Shown here one piece after another: positions 8,981 through 16,733 of a stretch of 64,000 nucleotides of DNA. The first letter of the stretch is position 1, and each line of letters begins with the position of its first letter. Made by a program: the position numbers and the translations under genes. Origin of the DNA: Micromonospora sp. PLK6-60 (GTDB taxonomy: Bacteria > Actinomycetota > Actinomycetes > Mycobacteriales > Micromonosporaceae); the NCBI RefSeq assembly GCF_019890675.1, contig NZ_JAIOAA010000014.1, positions 85,561 to 149,560 of the forward strand, written 5' to 3'. The notes under the pieces are model-generated. The model saw only the letters and a list, made by a program, of their open reading frames with translations. It searched no databases and was not told the DNA's origin.

Positions 8981-10737
8981 TCCTGGTGCTCCCTCTGCTC
9001 CGGCGGGCGGGGCACCGCGTGCAGGTGGCGGGAGTTGCGGGCCCCCGTACCGGTGGCACGCAGCGCCAGCACCGCGATGTCGTCGTGGTCGCCGTGGCCC
9101 AGCCAGTCGCAGGTCACCTGCTCGACCCGCTCGGCGAGCGCGGGGGCCGGCATGCGGTGGCAGCCGGCGAGGGCGGTGACCAGGCGCTCGGGGCCGAACA
9201 GCTCGTCGCCGCGCCGGCCGCCGCGCGCCTCGGTCACCCCGTCGCTGTAGAGCAGGCAGGTCTCACCGGGCGCCAGCCGGACGGTGACCTCGCCGATCCG
9301 CGGGTCGGGCACCACCCCGACCAGCATCCCGCTGAGGCCGACCGGTTCGACCTCGCCGCCGGCGCGCAGCACCAGCGGCGGCAGGTGGCCGCCCCCGGCC
9401 ATGGTCAGGGTGAGACTGCCGTCGCGGTGCGGGCGCACCACGCCGAGCACCATCGTGGCGAAGCGGCCCTGGCCGTGCGCCTGGGTGGTCTCGAGCAGGG
9501 CGTCGTTGAGCAGCCGCAGCAGCCGGACCGGGTGCGACTCCACCCGGTGCAGCGCCTGCAGGCACTGGCGCAGCTGGCCGGTGAAGACCGCCGCCTCCAC
9601 CCCCTTGCCCGACACGTCACCGAGGAAGAAGACCGAACCGCCGTCGGCGAGCCGGTGCGAGCCGTAGAAGTCCCCGCCGATGCGCAGCCCGGCCTGGGCG
9701 GGCCGGTACGCCGTACCCCACTGCACGCCGGTCGCCTCGGCCGGCTCCACCGGCAGCAGGCTGGCCTGGAGGGTGTCCGCGACCTCGGCCTGGTCGCGGT
9801 AGAGCACGGCGGTGGTGAGCGCGGCGCCGGCCCGGGCCGCGAACGCCCGGACCAGGTCGATGTCGGCCTCGTCGTAGAAGCGGGTGGCCCGCCGGGCGAC
9901 CAGCAGCACCCCGGTCGGGGCGTCGTGGCCGGGCAGCGGCACCACCCGGGCGGACGTCTCGTGGGCGGGCAGACCCGGCAGCCAGCCGGCGTCGACGGCC
10001 TGCTCGACCAGCCAGTCCACGGCGTGCGGTTCGGCGCCGGCCAGGCCCTCCTCGATCGCCGCCGGCAGGTCGGTGGCGGCCAGCACACCACTGTCGACGA
10101 TCGGTGTCTCGTCCTCCGAGCGGGCGGCCCGCCACCAGCGCGCCCGCCCGGCGCGGGGGGCGAGCACCAGCACCGAGACCTCGGCGAGGGTCGGCACGGC
10201 CAGCCGCACCACGGCGGCCGCGGCCCGATCCGGATGCAGCGGGTTGCCCAGCTTCTCCCCCACCACCGCCAGGAAGGCCGAGCGGGCGCGCTCGGTCAGC
10301 AGCGCGTCGGAGCGGGTGACGCTCTCGGTGACGTCCTCCACGTAACGGCAGGAGCGCCCGGCGGACAGCGGCACCCGGCGGACCCGCAGCCGGCGGCCGC
10401 GGTGGGTGAACTCCGCCGGAGCGTCCGGGGTGGTCAGCTCGCGGATCCCCGCGGTGACCAGCGGAACGTCGGGGGTGACCTCGGGCAGCAGGCGCGCGGC
10501 GACGGCGCTGAGGTGACGCACCACACCGTCGGCGTCGCAGACGATCAGGCCCTCGCGGAAGTGCTCGACGACCTCGGACCAGTCCGGCTCGGCGTGACCC
10601 CGGTCCGGGGCGAGCGGTGGCAGGCCGGACGCAGGCCGGGTCGGAGCGTCGGCGGCCCACGCCGGAGCCCGTGCGGCACTCGGCGTGGAGATCCGTCCGT
10701 CGCCCGGGTCCCAGCCCCTGACGTCGGCAGCAGTCAC
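8977..10737 (-). CDS. PAS-GAF-PP2C (SpoIIE/RsbU-type) protein phosphatase
   Basis: 586 aa. A disordered N-terminus is followed by a PAS-like region (about 55-150, with EGLIVCDADGVVRHLS), a GAF domain (about 165-320) and a SpoIIE-type PP2C domain (about 345-570). Metal-binding motifs are visible: RIGGDFYGSH, LGDVSGKGVEAAVF, LLYSDGVTEARG and GHGDHDDIAVLAL. Such phosphatases dephosphorylate STAS antagonists, releasing a sigma factor. Three STAS genes lie within 3 kb, and the co-translated downstream gene is a cobalamin-binding sensor. Confidence 0.92.
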   Translation of the reverse strand: MTAADVRGWDPGDGRISTPSAARAPAWAADAPTRPASGLPPLAPDRGHAEPDWSEVVEHFREGLIVCDADGVVRHLSAVAARLLPEVTPDVPLVTAGIRELTTPDAPAEFTHRGRRLRVRRVPLSAGRSCRYVEDVTESVTRSDALLTERARSAFLAVVGEKLGNPLHPDRAAAAVVRLAVPTLAEVSVLVLAPRAGRARWWRAARSEDETPIVDSGVLAATDLPAAIEEGLAGAEPHAVDWLVEQAVDAGWLPGLPAHETSARVVPLPGHDAPTGVLLVARRATRFYDEADIDLVRAFAARAGAALTTAVLYRDQAEVADTLQASLLPVEPAEATGVQWGTAYRPAQAGLRIGGDFYGSHRLADGGSVFFLGDVSGKGVEAAVFTGQLRQCLQALHRVESHPVRLLRLLNDALLETTQAHGQGRFATMVLGVVRPHRDGSLTLTMAGGGHLPPLVLRAGGEVEPVGLSGMLVGVVPDPRIGEVTVRLAPGETCLLYSDGVTEARGGRRGDELFGPERLVTALAGCHRMPAPALAERVEQVTCDWLGHGDHDDIAVLALRATGTGARNSRHLHAVPRPPEQREHQE

Positions 10738-10944
10738 CAGCTAAGCCCCACTCCTCGTCGATTCCCGCGGACCGTTCGCCAACGGTCGTGTTCCCGTCTC
10801 TTCCGCCCCACCCTACGCCGGTATGCCGGTACCGCCACCCCAGGCGAGTCCGGCCCCGCCCGGGCGTACCGGGCGGCGGGCCGCCGGCGTTGTTACGATC
10901 CCGAACGAACCGGCCCGACCGGCGGCCTGCGGAAAGGCGTGAGT

Positions 10945-11328
10945 GTGGCATCCCATGGGCGGAACGCCGAGACCACCCCGCTGAGCATCAGCATCGACGA
11001 CTCGGACCCCGCGGCTCCGCTGCTGCGGGTCGGCGGTGATCTCGCCTTCACCACCGCCGCGCCGCTGCGGGCGGCGGTGGACCGGCTGCTCGTGGCCGGC
11101 CCGCCGGCGCTCCTGTTCGACTTCGGTGGGCTGCTCTTCATCGACAGCACCGGCCTGTCCGTGATCGTGCACGCCTGGCGGGAGGGGCAGCAGCGGGGCA
11201 CCCGGGTCGTGCTGCGCGAGACGCCCCGGTTCCTCACCACGATCCTGGACATGACCGGGGTCACCGGCCTGCTCGCCCGGCCGCTGCCCGTGGTCACGCC
11301 GGCGGCCCGGCCCGCCACCCCGGCCTGA
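10945..11328 (+). CDS. STAS-domain anti-sigma factor antagonist
   Basis: 127 aa. RsbV/SpoIIAA-type fold with phosphorylatable serine in LLFIDSTGLSVIVHA. The second GTG at 10945 was chosen because GGAAAGG lies seven bases upstream; an earlier GTG at 10939 is too close. It is divergent from the PP2C phosphatase across a 207-bp promoter region that contains a TACGAT hexamer near 10889. It ends in an Ala/Pro-rich tail. Probably a substrate of the neighbouring phosphatase. Confidence 0.87.
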   Translation: MASHGRNAETTPLSISIDDSDPAAPLLRVGGDLAFTTAAPLRAAVDRLLVAGPPALLFDFGGLLFIDSTGLSVIVHAWREGQQRGTRVVLRETPRFLTTILDMTGVTGLLARPLPVVTPAARPATPA

Positions 11329-11437
11329 GCCGGTTCCCGGCGTCGCCCGGGCGACGTTCGGCACCCGGCGGCGGGTTTCCCCACCCTTGCCTGCCCCCGG
11401 GGGTTTCCGTTCTCGGCCCGACTGGGAACATGGAGAC

Positions 11438-11788
11438 ATGCCACCCCAGCTGTTGACCATCACGGTGCATCCGCTGGACGCGGGTCGCGCCCGGCTACGG
11501 CTGACCGGCGACCTCGACTTCGACACGGCGCCGGAGCTCGTCGCGGCCGCCGCCGACGCCCGCCGCGACGGGCACCAGCACCTGCTCATCGACCTGTCCG
11601 AGGTCGGGCTCTGCGACTCCTCCGGGCTGAGCGCCCTGGTGGTGGTCCACCGCGCCGGGACGGGGCCGATCGAGCTCACCGGGGTGGGCCCGTCGCTGCA
11701 GGCGCTGCTGGCCCGCACGGGCCTGGCCGAGTTGCTCGCGGTCGCCCCGCCGGTGGTGGACGGGCAGGCCGTCCGCGAGGTCGGCTGA
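11438..11788 (+). CDS. STAS-domain anti-sigma factor antagonist
   Basis: 116 aa. STAS domain with phosphorylation-site motif VGLCDSSGLSALVVV. It follows the STAS gene ending at 11328 by 109 bp on the same strand. The ATG at 11438 has TGGAGAC immediately upstream. Third STAS antagonist in the cluster; different serine contexts (DSTG, DSTG, DSSG) suggest separate partner kinases. A strong hairpin ends the transcript at 11812-11844. Confidence 0.87.
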   Translation: MPPQLLTITVHPLDAGRARLRLTGDLDFDTAPELVAAAADARRDGHQHLLIDLSEVGLCDSSGLSALVVVHRAGTGPIELTGVGPSLQALLARTGLAELLAVAPPVVDGQAVREVG

Positions 11789-11811
11789 CCGGTCCGCCCC
11801 GGGATCGAGGC

Positions 11812-11844
11812 GGCCCCCGGCCCTGGGACCAGGGGCCGGGGGCC
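11812..11844. terminator. Bidirectional hairpin between convergent genes
   Basis: A 15/16-nt GC-only stem (GGCCCCCGG...CCGGGGGCC core, one bulged base) around a short GACC-type loop, without a T-tract on either side. It lies between two converging genes, as expected for an actinobacterial I-shaped terminator. Confidence 0.7.
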
Positions 11845-11854
11845 GGAGTAATGC

Positions 11855-12169
11855 CTATGCCGCGGTGACCGGTTGCAGTCGCGGTCCGCTCTCCCGCAGC
11901 TCGTCCGGATTCGGCGGCTCGGCGTCGTCGGGCGCCCCGGAATCGGGCGTCTGGAACAGATACCGGACGAACTCCCCGCCCACCTCGTTGTCGTCCGCAC
12001 CCGGCCACTGGCCGACACAGTCGACCCCGACGACCTCGCGGCCGGTACCGTCGGCTTCCTCCAGCAGCGCCCAGAGGCTCACCGGATAGCAGCGGGTCCC
12101 CTCCGGGGCCACCTGCCAGCGGGCGTACCACCCGGGACGCGCCGGGACGATCTCGACGATCCTCTTCAT
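11855..12169 (-). CDS. Hypothetical protein (104 aa), acidic C-terminus
   Basis: Starts MKRIVEIVPARPGWYARWQV with GGAAGG five bases before the ATG. The N-terminal half looks like a small beta-rich domain (RPGWYARWQVAPEGTRCYPVSLWALLE), the middle contains GVDCVGQWPGADD, and the C-terminal 35 residues are Pro/Asp/Glu-rich. No family was recognised. It is convergent with the STAS gene and divergent from the DUF2267 fusion gene. Confidence 0.7.
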   Translation of the reverse strand: MKRIVEIVPARPGWYARWQVAPEGTRCYPVSLWALLEEADGTGREVVGVDCVGQWPGADDNEVGGEFVRYLFQTPDSGAPDDAEPPNPDELRESGPRLQPVTAA

Positions 12170-12369
12170 GACGACCTTCCCTTCCGCCTGCTCGGACGAA
12201 ATTCCGGTCCACGCGAATCGTGCCGGTGGCCCGGGTGAGCACCCCTCACCCGCAGTGGATGAAGCCGGGCCGGCCCGGCCCGCCCCGGAGGCGGCCGTTA
12301 CCTTCCTCGCCCGCCCGGGAACGCCACCGGATCGGAGCACACCAGCCGACGCGGAGACGAGGTGTGACG

Positions 12370-13338
12370 ATGCGCAAGCAGATGGAAGGCGACAACCAGC
12401 GGCGCCGGGCCCTGGCCCGGGAGGCCCGCGAGCGTGGGCGGCGGGCCAGCGAGACCCGCGCCAGCCTGAGCGCCACCAAGCAGCCCACCCATCTCGACCA
12501 GGGCAAGCGGGCCGGACCGCCGCCCGCCGGCCAGCGCAAGCCGGACAGCACGCGAGGTGGCCCCGCGCCGCCCGCGGTGGCGTCCCGCGCGCCCGCCTGG
12601 CCCCGGCCGGATCCCGCCCCGGGGGCGCCCACCATGAGCTACCGGGAACTCGTGGACGACGTCGGCCGCCGGGCCGGGGTGGACTTCTTCACCGCCAAGG
12701 TGGCGGCGGAGGCGACCGTGCTGACCCTGGCCTGGGCGCTGGACGAGGCGGCCCGCGAGCGACTGCTCGAGGCGGTGCCGATGAAGCTGCACGACGTGGT
12801 GCCGGTCGACGGCGTGGGCCGGCACGAGGACCTGCCGGGCTTCCTGGCCGAGGTCGGTCGGCGCAGCCGGCTCACCCCGGAACAGGCGCGCTACCAGGCC
12901 CAGGCCACCCTCGCCGCGCTGGCCGAGCGGGACGCCGACCTGGTGGCCTCGCTGGACGTGCCCGACGGGCTGCGCGACCTGGTGGCGTCCCCGCCGGTCG
13001 GCGGCGGGCTGGTCGGCGCGAGCACGTCGTCCGCGCCGCTGAGCGAGGCGGAGCTGCGCGTGGCGCTCGCCCGGCTGCCGTACTGGTCCAGCGACCGCCG
13101 CTCGCTGGTGCGGACCGTCGAGCTGCCGGCGGAGAACCTCGACCGGGTCCTGGACCGGGTCGACCGGCTCCGCGACGAGACGGGCCGGGCACCGCAGATC
13201 GGCCGGCCGACCGCCGACACGGCGGTGCTCACCGTACGCAGCAGCCGGGCCGACGCGGTCACCGCGCGCGACGTGGACCTCGCCGGCCGGGTGGACGACG
13301 CCGTCGACGAGGCCGGCGCCGGGATGAACGCCGGCTGA
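12370..13338 (+). CDS. DUF2267 protein fused to a pterin-4a-carbinolamine dehydratase-like domain
   Basis: 322 aa. The first 60 residues are a basic segment (KQMEGDNQRRRALAREARERG). Residues 88-200 match DUF2267 (YRELVDDVGRRAGVDFFTAKVAAEATVLTLAWAL), a helical domain repeated in 25320-25730. Residues 222-318 match pterin carbinolamine dehydratase (PhhB/PCD: LSEAELRVALARLPYWSSDRR...). The catalytic HHP motif of that family is replaced by RAPQ, so dehydratase activity is doubtful. GAGGTG precedes the ATG at 12370 by six bases. Domain assignments come from motif recognition. Confidence 0.8.
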   Translation: MRKQMEGDNQRRRALAREARERGRRASETRASLSATKQPTHLDQGKRAGPPPAGQRKPDSTRGGPAPPAVASRAPAWPRPDPAPGAPTMSYRELVDDVGRRAGVDFFTAKVAAEATVLTLAWALDEAARERLLEAVPMKLHDVVPVDGVGRHEDLPGFLAEVGRRSRLTPEQARYQAQATLAALAERDADLVASLDVPDGLRDLVASPPVGGGLVGASTSSAPLSEAELRVALARLPYWSSDRRSLVRTVELPAENLDRVLDRVDRLRDETGRAPQIGRPTADTAVLTVRSSRADAVTARDVDLAGRVDDAVDEAGAGMNAG

Positions 13339-13398
13339 CCGGCACCACCCGGGCCCGTTCGCGGTGACATCCGCGGGCGGGCCCGGGCCGGCCCGCGC

Positions 13399-13404
13399 TA
13401 CCGT
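13399..13404 (+). promoter_or_regulatory. -10 element of a leaderless promoter
   Basis: TACCGT ends seven bases before the GTG at 13412, the spacing expected when transcription starts at the start codon. No Shine-Dalgarno is seen there, which fits leaderless translation. The same hexamer and spacing recur at 48370. Confidence 0.45.
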
Positions 13405-13411
13405 GCGGCCC

Positions 13412-14215
13412 GTGCCCACCGCAGACGACGCGCCCGAACTGGTTGCCGACCCCCGCCGGCGCACCGGTCGCACCCTGCTCGCCGGGGGCGTCGCCCAGTC
13501 GTACGTGGACGTCGCCGATTCCCGCCACCTGCACTTCGAGTACGTACGCCGGATGGCGCGGCTGCTCGACCTGGCGGCCCCGCCCGGCGCCCCGCTGACC
13601 GCGCTGCACCTCGGCGGCGGCGCGCTGACCCTGCCCCGCTACCTCGCCGCCACCCGGCCCGGCTCGGCGCAGACCGTCATCGAGCGGGACCCCCGGGTGG
13701 TGGAGCTGGTCCGCCGCGAGCTGCCGCCGCTGCCCGCCGAGGTACGCGTCGAGGTCGCCGACGCCCGCGCCGCGGTCACCGCGGCCGCCCCCGGCCGGTA
13801 CGACGTGGTGCTCGCCGACGTCTACCGGGCGGCCCAGATGCCGCCGCAGGTGGCCGCGGTCGAGTTCGTGACCGAGGTGGCCCGGGTGCTCCGGCCGGAC
13901 GGCGTCTACCTGGTGAACGTCACCGACCTGCCGCCGCTGGTCTTCAGCCGCGGCCAGGTCGCCACGCTGCGGGCCGTCTTCGGCGACGTCTGCCTGGTCG
14001 CCGACCGGCGGATGGTGCGCGGCCGGCGCTACGGCAACGTGGTGCTGGCCGCCGCGGCGCGTCCGGGGCGGCTGCCGGTGTCCCGCCTCGCCGCCCGGGT
14101 CGCCCGGGACCCGGTGCCCGGCGCGGTGCTGCACGCCGCGACCCTGGACGGTTTCGTCGCCGGCGCCCGCCCGGCCACCGACGCCGGCCTCGGCACCGAC
14201 CTGCCGCCGGCGTGA
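13412..14215 (+). CDS. Spermidine-synthase-like SAM-fold protein
   Basis: 267 aa Rossmann-fold protein of the spermidine synthase/SpeE-like family. LHLGGGALTLPRYLA is the nucleotide-binding glycine loop, VIERDPRVVEL the acidic ribose-binding strand, VEVADARAAV and YDVVLADVYRA the remaining core motifs. Asp-rich catalytic residues of true aminopropyltransferases are only partly kept (the usual YD...DSTDP becomes YDVVLADVYRA), so this may bind S-adenosylmethionine derivatives without making spermidine. The GTG at 13412 is likely leaderless. Confidence 0.8.
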   Translation: MPTADDAPELVADPRRRTGRTLLAGGVAQSYVDVADSRHLHFEYVRRMARLLDLAAPPGAPLTALHLGGGALTLPRYLAATRPGSAQTVIERDPRVVELVRRELPPLPAEVRVEVADARAAVTAAAPGRYDVVLADVYRAAQMPPQVAAVEFVTEVARVLRPDGVYLVNVTDLPPLVFSRGQVATLRAVFGDVCLVADRRMVRGRRYGNVVLAAAARPGRLPVSRLAARVARDPVPGAVLHAATLDGFVAGARPATDAGLGTDLPPA

Positions 14216-14274
14216 GCGTCCCGACGGGCCGGCGTCCGGGGTTTCCGGGCAGGTGCGCGGGGTAGCCGCGCCGG

Positions 14275-15360
14275 ATGAGGGACGGCGACGACCGGCGTAC
14301 GGCCCGGCGGGCGATGATCGTCATCGGCCTGCTGCTGGCCACCGTCGCCGGCCTGGCGCTGGTCTGGCTGACCCGGCGGGTGCTGGGCTGGCTGGTGCTG
14401 GCCGCGTTCTTCGCGGTCGCGCTGAAACCGGCGGTGGACGCGCTGCAACGCCGGCTGGTCCGCCGGCGGGCGCTGGCCACCCTGCTGGTCTTCGTGGCCG
14501 CCTTCACCCTGCTGGCCGCGCTGGGCGCCGGCATCGTGCTGCCCCTGCTGGACGAGGTGGGCCGGTTCGTCGACCGGGCGCCGGAGGTGTACCGGGAGGC
14601 CCGGGCGGGACGCGGGCCGGTCGGCGAGGTGTTGGCGCGGCTGGGGATACGCGGCTACGTGACCTCGCACCCCGAGCAGCTGCGGCGCTACAGCGACCAG
14701 CTGCGCCAGCCGGCGGCGGGGGTGGTCCGGGGCGTGCTCAGCACGCTCGCCGGGCTGCTCACGGTGGTTGTGCTGGCGTACCTGATGGTGCTGGAGGCCC
14801 CGAAGATCATCCGGACGACGCTGGCCCTGGTGGGCGACGGCCCGGCCGCCCGGCTGCGGCGCATCGGGCGGGAGTGCTCCCGCACGGTCACCGGCTACCT
14901 GAGCGGGAACCTGCTGATCAGCGTGATCTGCGGGGTGCTCACCTTCGTGGTGCTGGTGCTCAGCGGCGTCCCGTTCGCCGGGGTGATCGCCCTGCTGGTC
15001 GCGATCGCCGACCTTATCCCGCTGGTCGGGGCGACCCTGGGGGCGATCATCGCGGGCGGGGCCGGGTTCCTGCACTCCCCCACCGCGGGCATCGTGGTGC
15101 TGGTCTTCTTCGTGGTCTACCAGCAGGTGGAGAACCACCTGCTGCAACCGGTCATCATGGGCCGCGCGGTGCGGCTCAACCCGCTGACCGTGCTGGTCAG
15201 CGTGCTGCTCGCGGTCGAGCTGGCCGGCCTGCTCGGGGCGCTGCTGGCCGTCCCGGCGGCGGGCGTGGCGCAGGTGCTGCTGCGCGAGTTCGTCCCGGCC
15301 CGGCGGCGGCGACCGCCCCCGCCCGCCGGCCGGTCAGCCGCGCCGGATGACCTCGGGTGA
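14275..15360 (+). CDS. AI-2E family permease
   Basis: 361 aa integral membrane protein of the AI-2E exporter-like family (TqsA/YdiK fold). Hydrophobic segments lie at about 14-48, 68-90, 150-170, 215-300 and 305-345. The family hallmark region ISVICGVLTFVVLVLSG...LIPLVGATLGAIIAG and the PVIMGRAVRLNPLTVLVSVLL motif are visible. Substrates are mostly unknown; some members move Na+ against H+ or signalling molecules. The ATG-type start and downstream convergent overlap (27 bp) with the flavoprotein are noted. Confidence 0.9.
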   Translation: MRDGDDRRTARRAMIVIGLLLATVAGLALVWLTRRVLGWLVLAAFFAVALKPAVDALQRRLVRRRALATLLVFVAAFTLLAALGAGIVLPLLDEVGRFVDRAPEVYREARAGRGPVGEVLARLGIRGYVTSHPEQLRRYSDQLRQPAAGVVRGVLSTLAGLLTVVVLAYLMVLEAPKIIRTTLALVGDGPAARLRRIGRECSRTVTGYLSGNLLISVICGVLTFVVLVLSGVPFAGVIALLVAIADLIPLVGATLGAIIAGGAGFLHSPTAGIVVLVFFVVYQQVENHLLQPVIMGRAVRLNPLTVLVSVLLAVELAGLLGALLAVPAAGVAQVLLREFVPARRRRPPPPAGRSAAPDDLG

Positions 15361-16632
15361 CTCGCTCTCCAGCGGCACCGCGTGCGCCGGCACCAGGCCG
15401 AGCTGCACCGCGGGCCGGGTCAGGGCCGCGTCGAGCACCCAGTCCGCGCCGATCCGGGCCCGGTTCGCCGGCATGGCCAGCAGGTGGTAGCCGCGGGTCA
15501 CCGCCTTGGCGGGCAGCCCGGACAGCGACAGCTTCAGCGGGTTCGCCGCCGCGTCCTTGCCGCCCAGGTCGACCACCCAGCCCAGGTCGTGGTGCTTGTA
15601 CGGCTTGCGCCGGCCCTGGCCGTAGGAGGCGGCGATGTTGTGCGCGACGAGCTTGCCCTGCCGCTGCGCGTGCTGGGCGGTCATCGTGCAGATCTCGCCC
15701 GGCCGGGTCAGGTCCGGCACCGCGGCGGCGTCGCCGCAGGCGTACACCTCGGGATAGCCGGGCACGTTGAGGTACTCGTCGGTGACCAGGCGGCCCTTCT
15801 CGGTCCGCAGGCCGAGCTGGGCCACGAACGGGTCGGGGCGTACCCCGACGCACCAGGCCAGGGTGCAGGTCGGCACGTACTCGCCGTCGGTGAGCCGGAC
15901 CCCGTCGGGGGTGGCCTCCGCGACCGAGGTGCCCATCCGCACGTCGACGCCGCGGCGGCGCAGCACCCGGTCGGCGGTGATGGACATCCGCTGGTCGAGC
16001 TCGGGCAGCACCCGGGACGCCACGTCGAGCAGCATCCAGCGGGGCCGTACGGTCAGCCGGGGGCGCTGGGCGGCCAGCGCGTCGGTGAACAGCTGCCCGT
16101 GCGCGGCGACCTCCGTCCCGGTGTAGCCGGCGCCGACCACCACGAAGGTGGACCGGGCCCGCTGCTCGGCCGGGTCCTCGGCCTGCTCGGCCAGCTCGAT
16201 CTGCCGGACCACGTGGTCGTGCAGGTACAGCGCCTCGGGCAGGCCACGGAAGCCGTGCGCGTACTCGGTCACGCCGGGGATGGGCAGCAGCTTGTTGACG
16301 CTGCCCACCGCCAGCACCAGCCGGTCGTAGGCGAGCTGGTTGCGGTCGCCCTCGGGCTGGGTGAAGCCGACCCAGCGGTTCTGCAGGTCGACCCGGTCCG
16401 CCTCGCCGATCACCACCCGGACCCCGTCGAGGGTGCCGGACAGCGGCACCGAGATCCGGGTCGGTTCCACCACCCCGGCCGCCACCTCGGGCAGCAGCGG
16501 CAGGTAGAGGAAGTAGTCGGTCGTGTTCAGCAGCACGATCTCGGCCCGCTCGCCGGCGAGCCGGTGCAACGTCTTCGCCGCGTGGTAACCGGCGAATCCG
16601 GCCCCCACGATCACCACCCGAGGTTTCGTCAT
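15334..16632 (-). CDS. Type II NADH dehydrogenase-like FAD flavoprotein
   Basis: 432 aa pyridine-nucleotide-disulfide oxidoreductase of the NDH-2 family, which passes electrons from NAD(P)H to quinone. FAD dinucleotide motif VVIVGAGFAGYHAA at residues 6-19, NAD motif TFVVVGAGYTGTEVA near 170, and the second FAD motif VYACGDAAAVPD near 310. The family's quinone-site region TMTAQHAQRQGKLVAHNI follows. There is no clear C-terminal membrane anchor. The ATG at 16632 is preferred over an upstream in-frame start. It overlaps the AI-2E gene tail-to-tail. Confidence 0.9.
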   Translation of the reverse strand: MTKPRVVIVGAGFAGYHAAKTLHRLAGERAEIVLLNTTDYFLYLPLLPEVAAGVVEPTRISVPLSGTLDGVRVVIGEADRVDLQNRWVGFTQPEGDRNQLAYDRLVLAVGSVNKLLPIPGVTEYAHGFRGLPEALYLHDHVVRQIELAEQAEDPAEQRARSTFVVVGAGYTGTEVAAHGQLFTDALAAQRPRLTVRPRWMLLDVASRVLPELDQRMSITADRVLRRRGVDVRMGTSVAEATPDGVRLTDGEYVPTCTLAWCVGVRPDPFVAQLGLRTEKGRLVTDEYLNVPGYPEVYACGDAAAVPDLTRPGEICTMTAQHAQRQGKLVAHNIAASYGQGRRKPYKHHDLGWVVDLGGKDAAANPLKLSLSGLPAKAVTRGYHLLAMPANRARIGADWVLDAALTRPAVQLGLVPAHAVPLESESPEVIRRG

Positions 16633-16733
16633 GTGCGTTGCCGTTCCCACCCGCACGCCCGACAAACGCGGGCACGCCGGGATTCACCGGCGTTGATATG
16701 GACAACCGGCATCGAATGTGGTGAGGATGCTTC

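Noticed and set aside
8986..11328. 780-codon plus-strand open frame
   Set aside because: Antisense to the PP2C gene; only the last 128 codons are the STAS gene.
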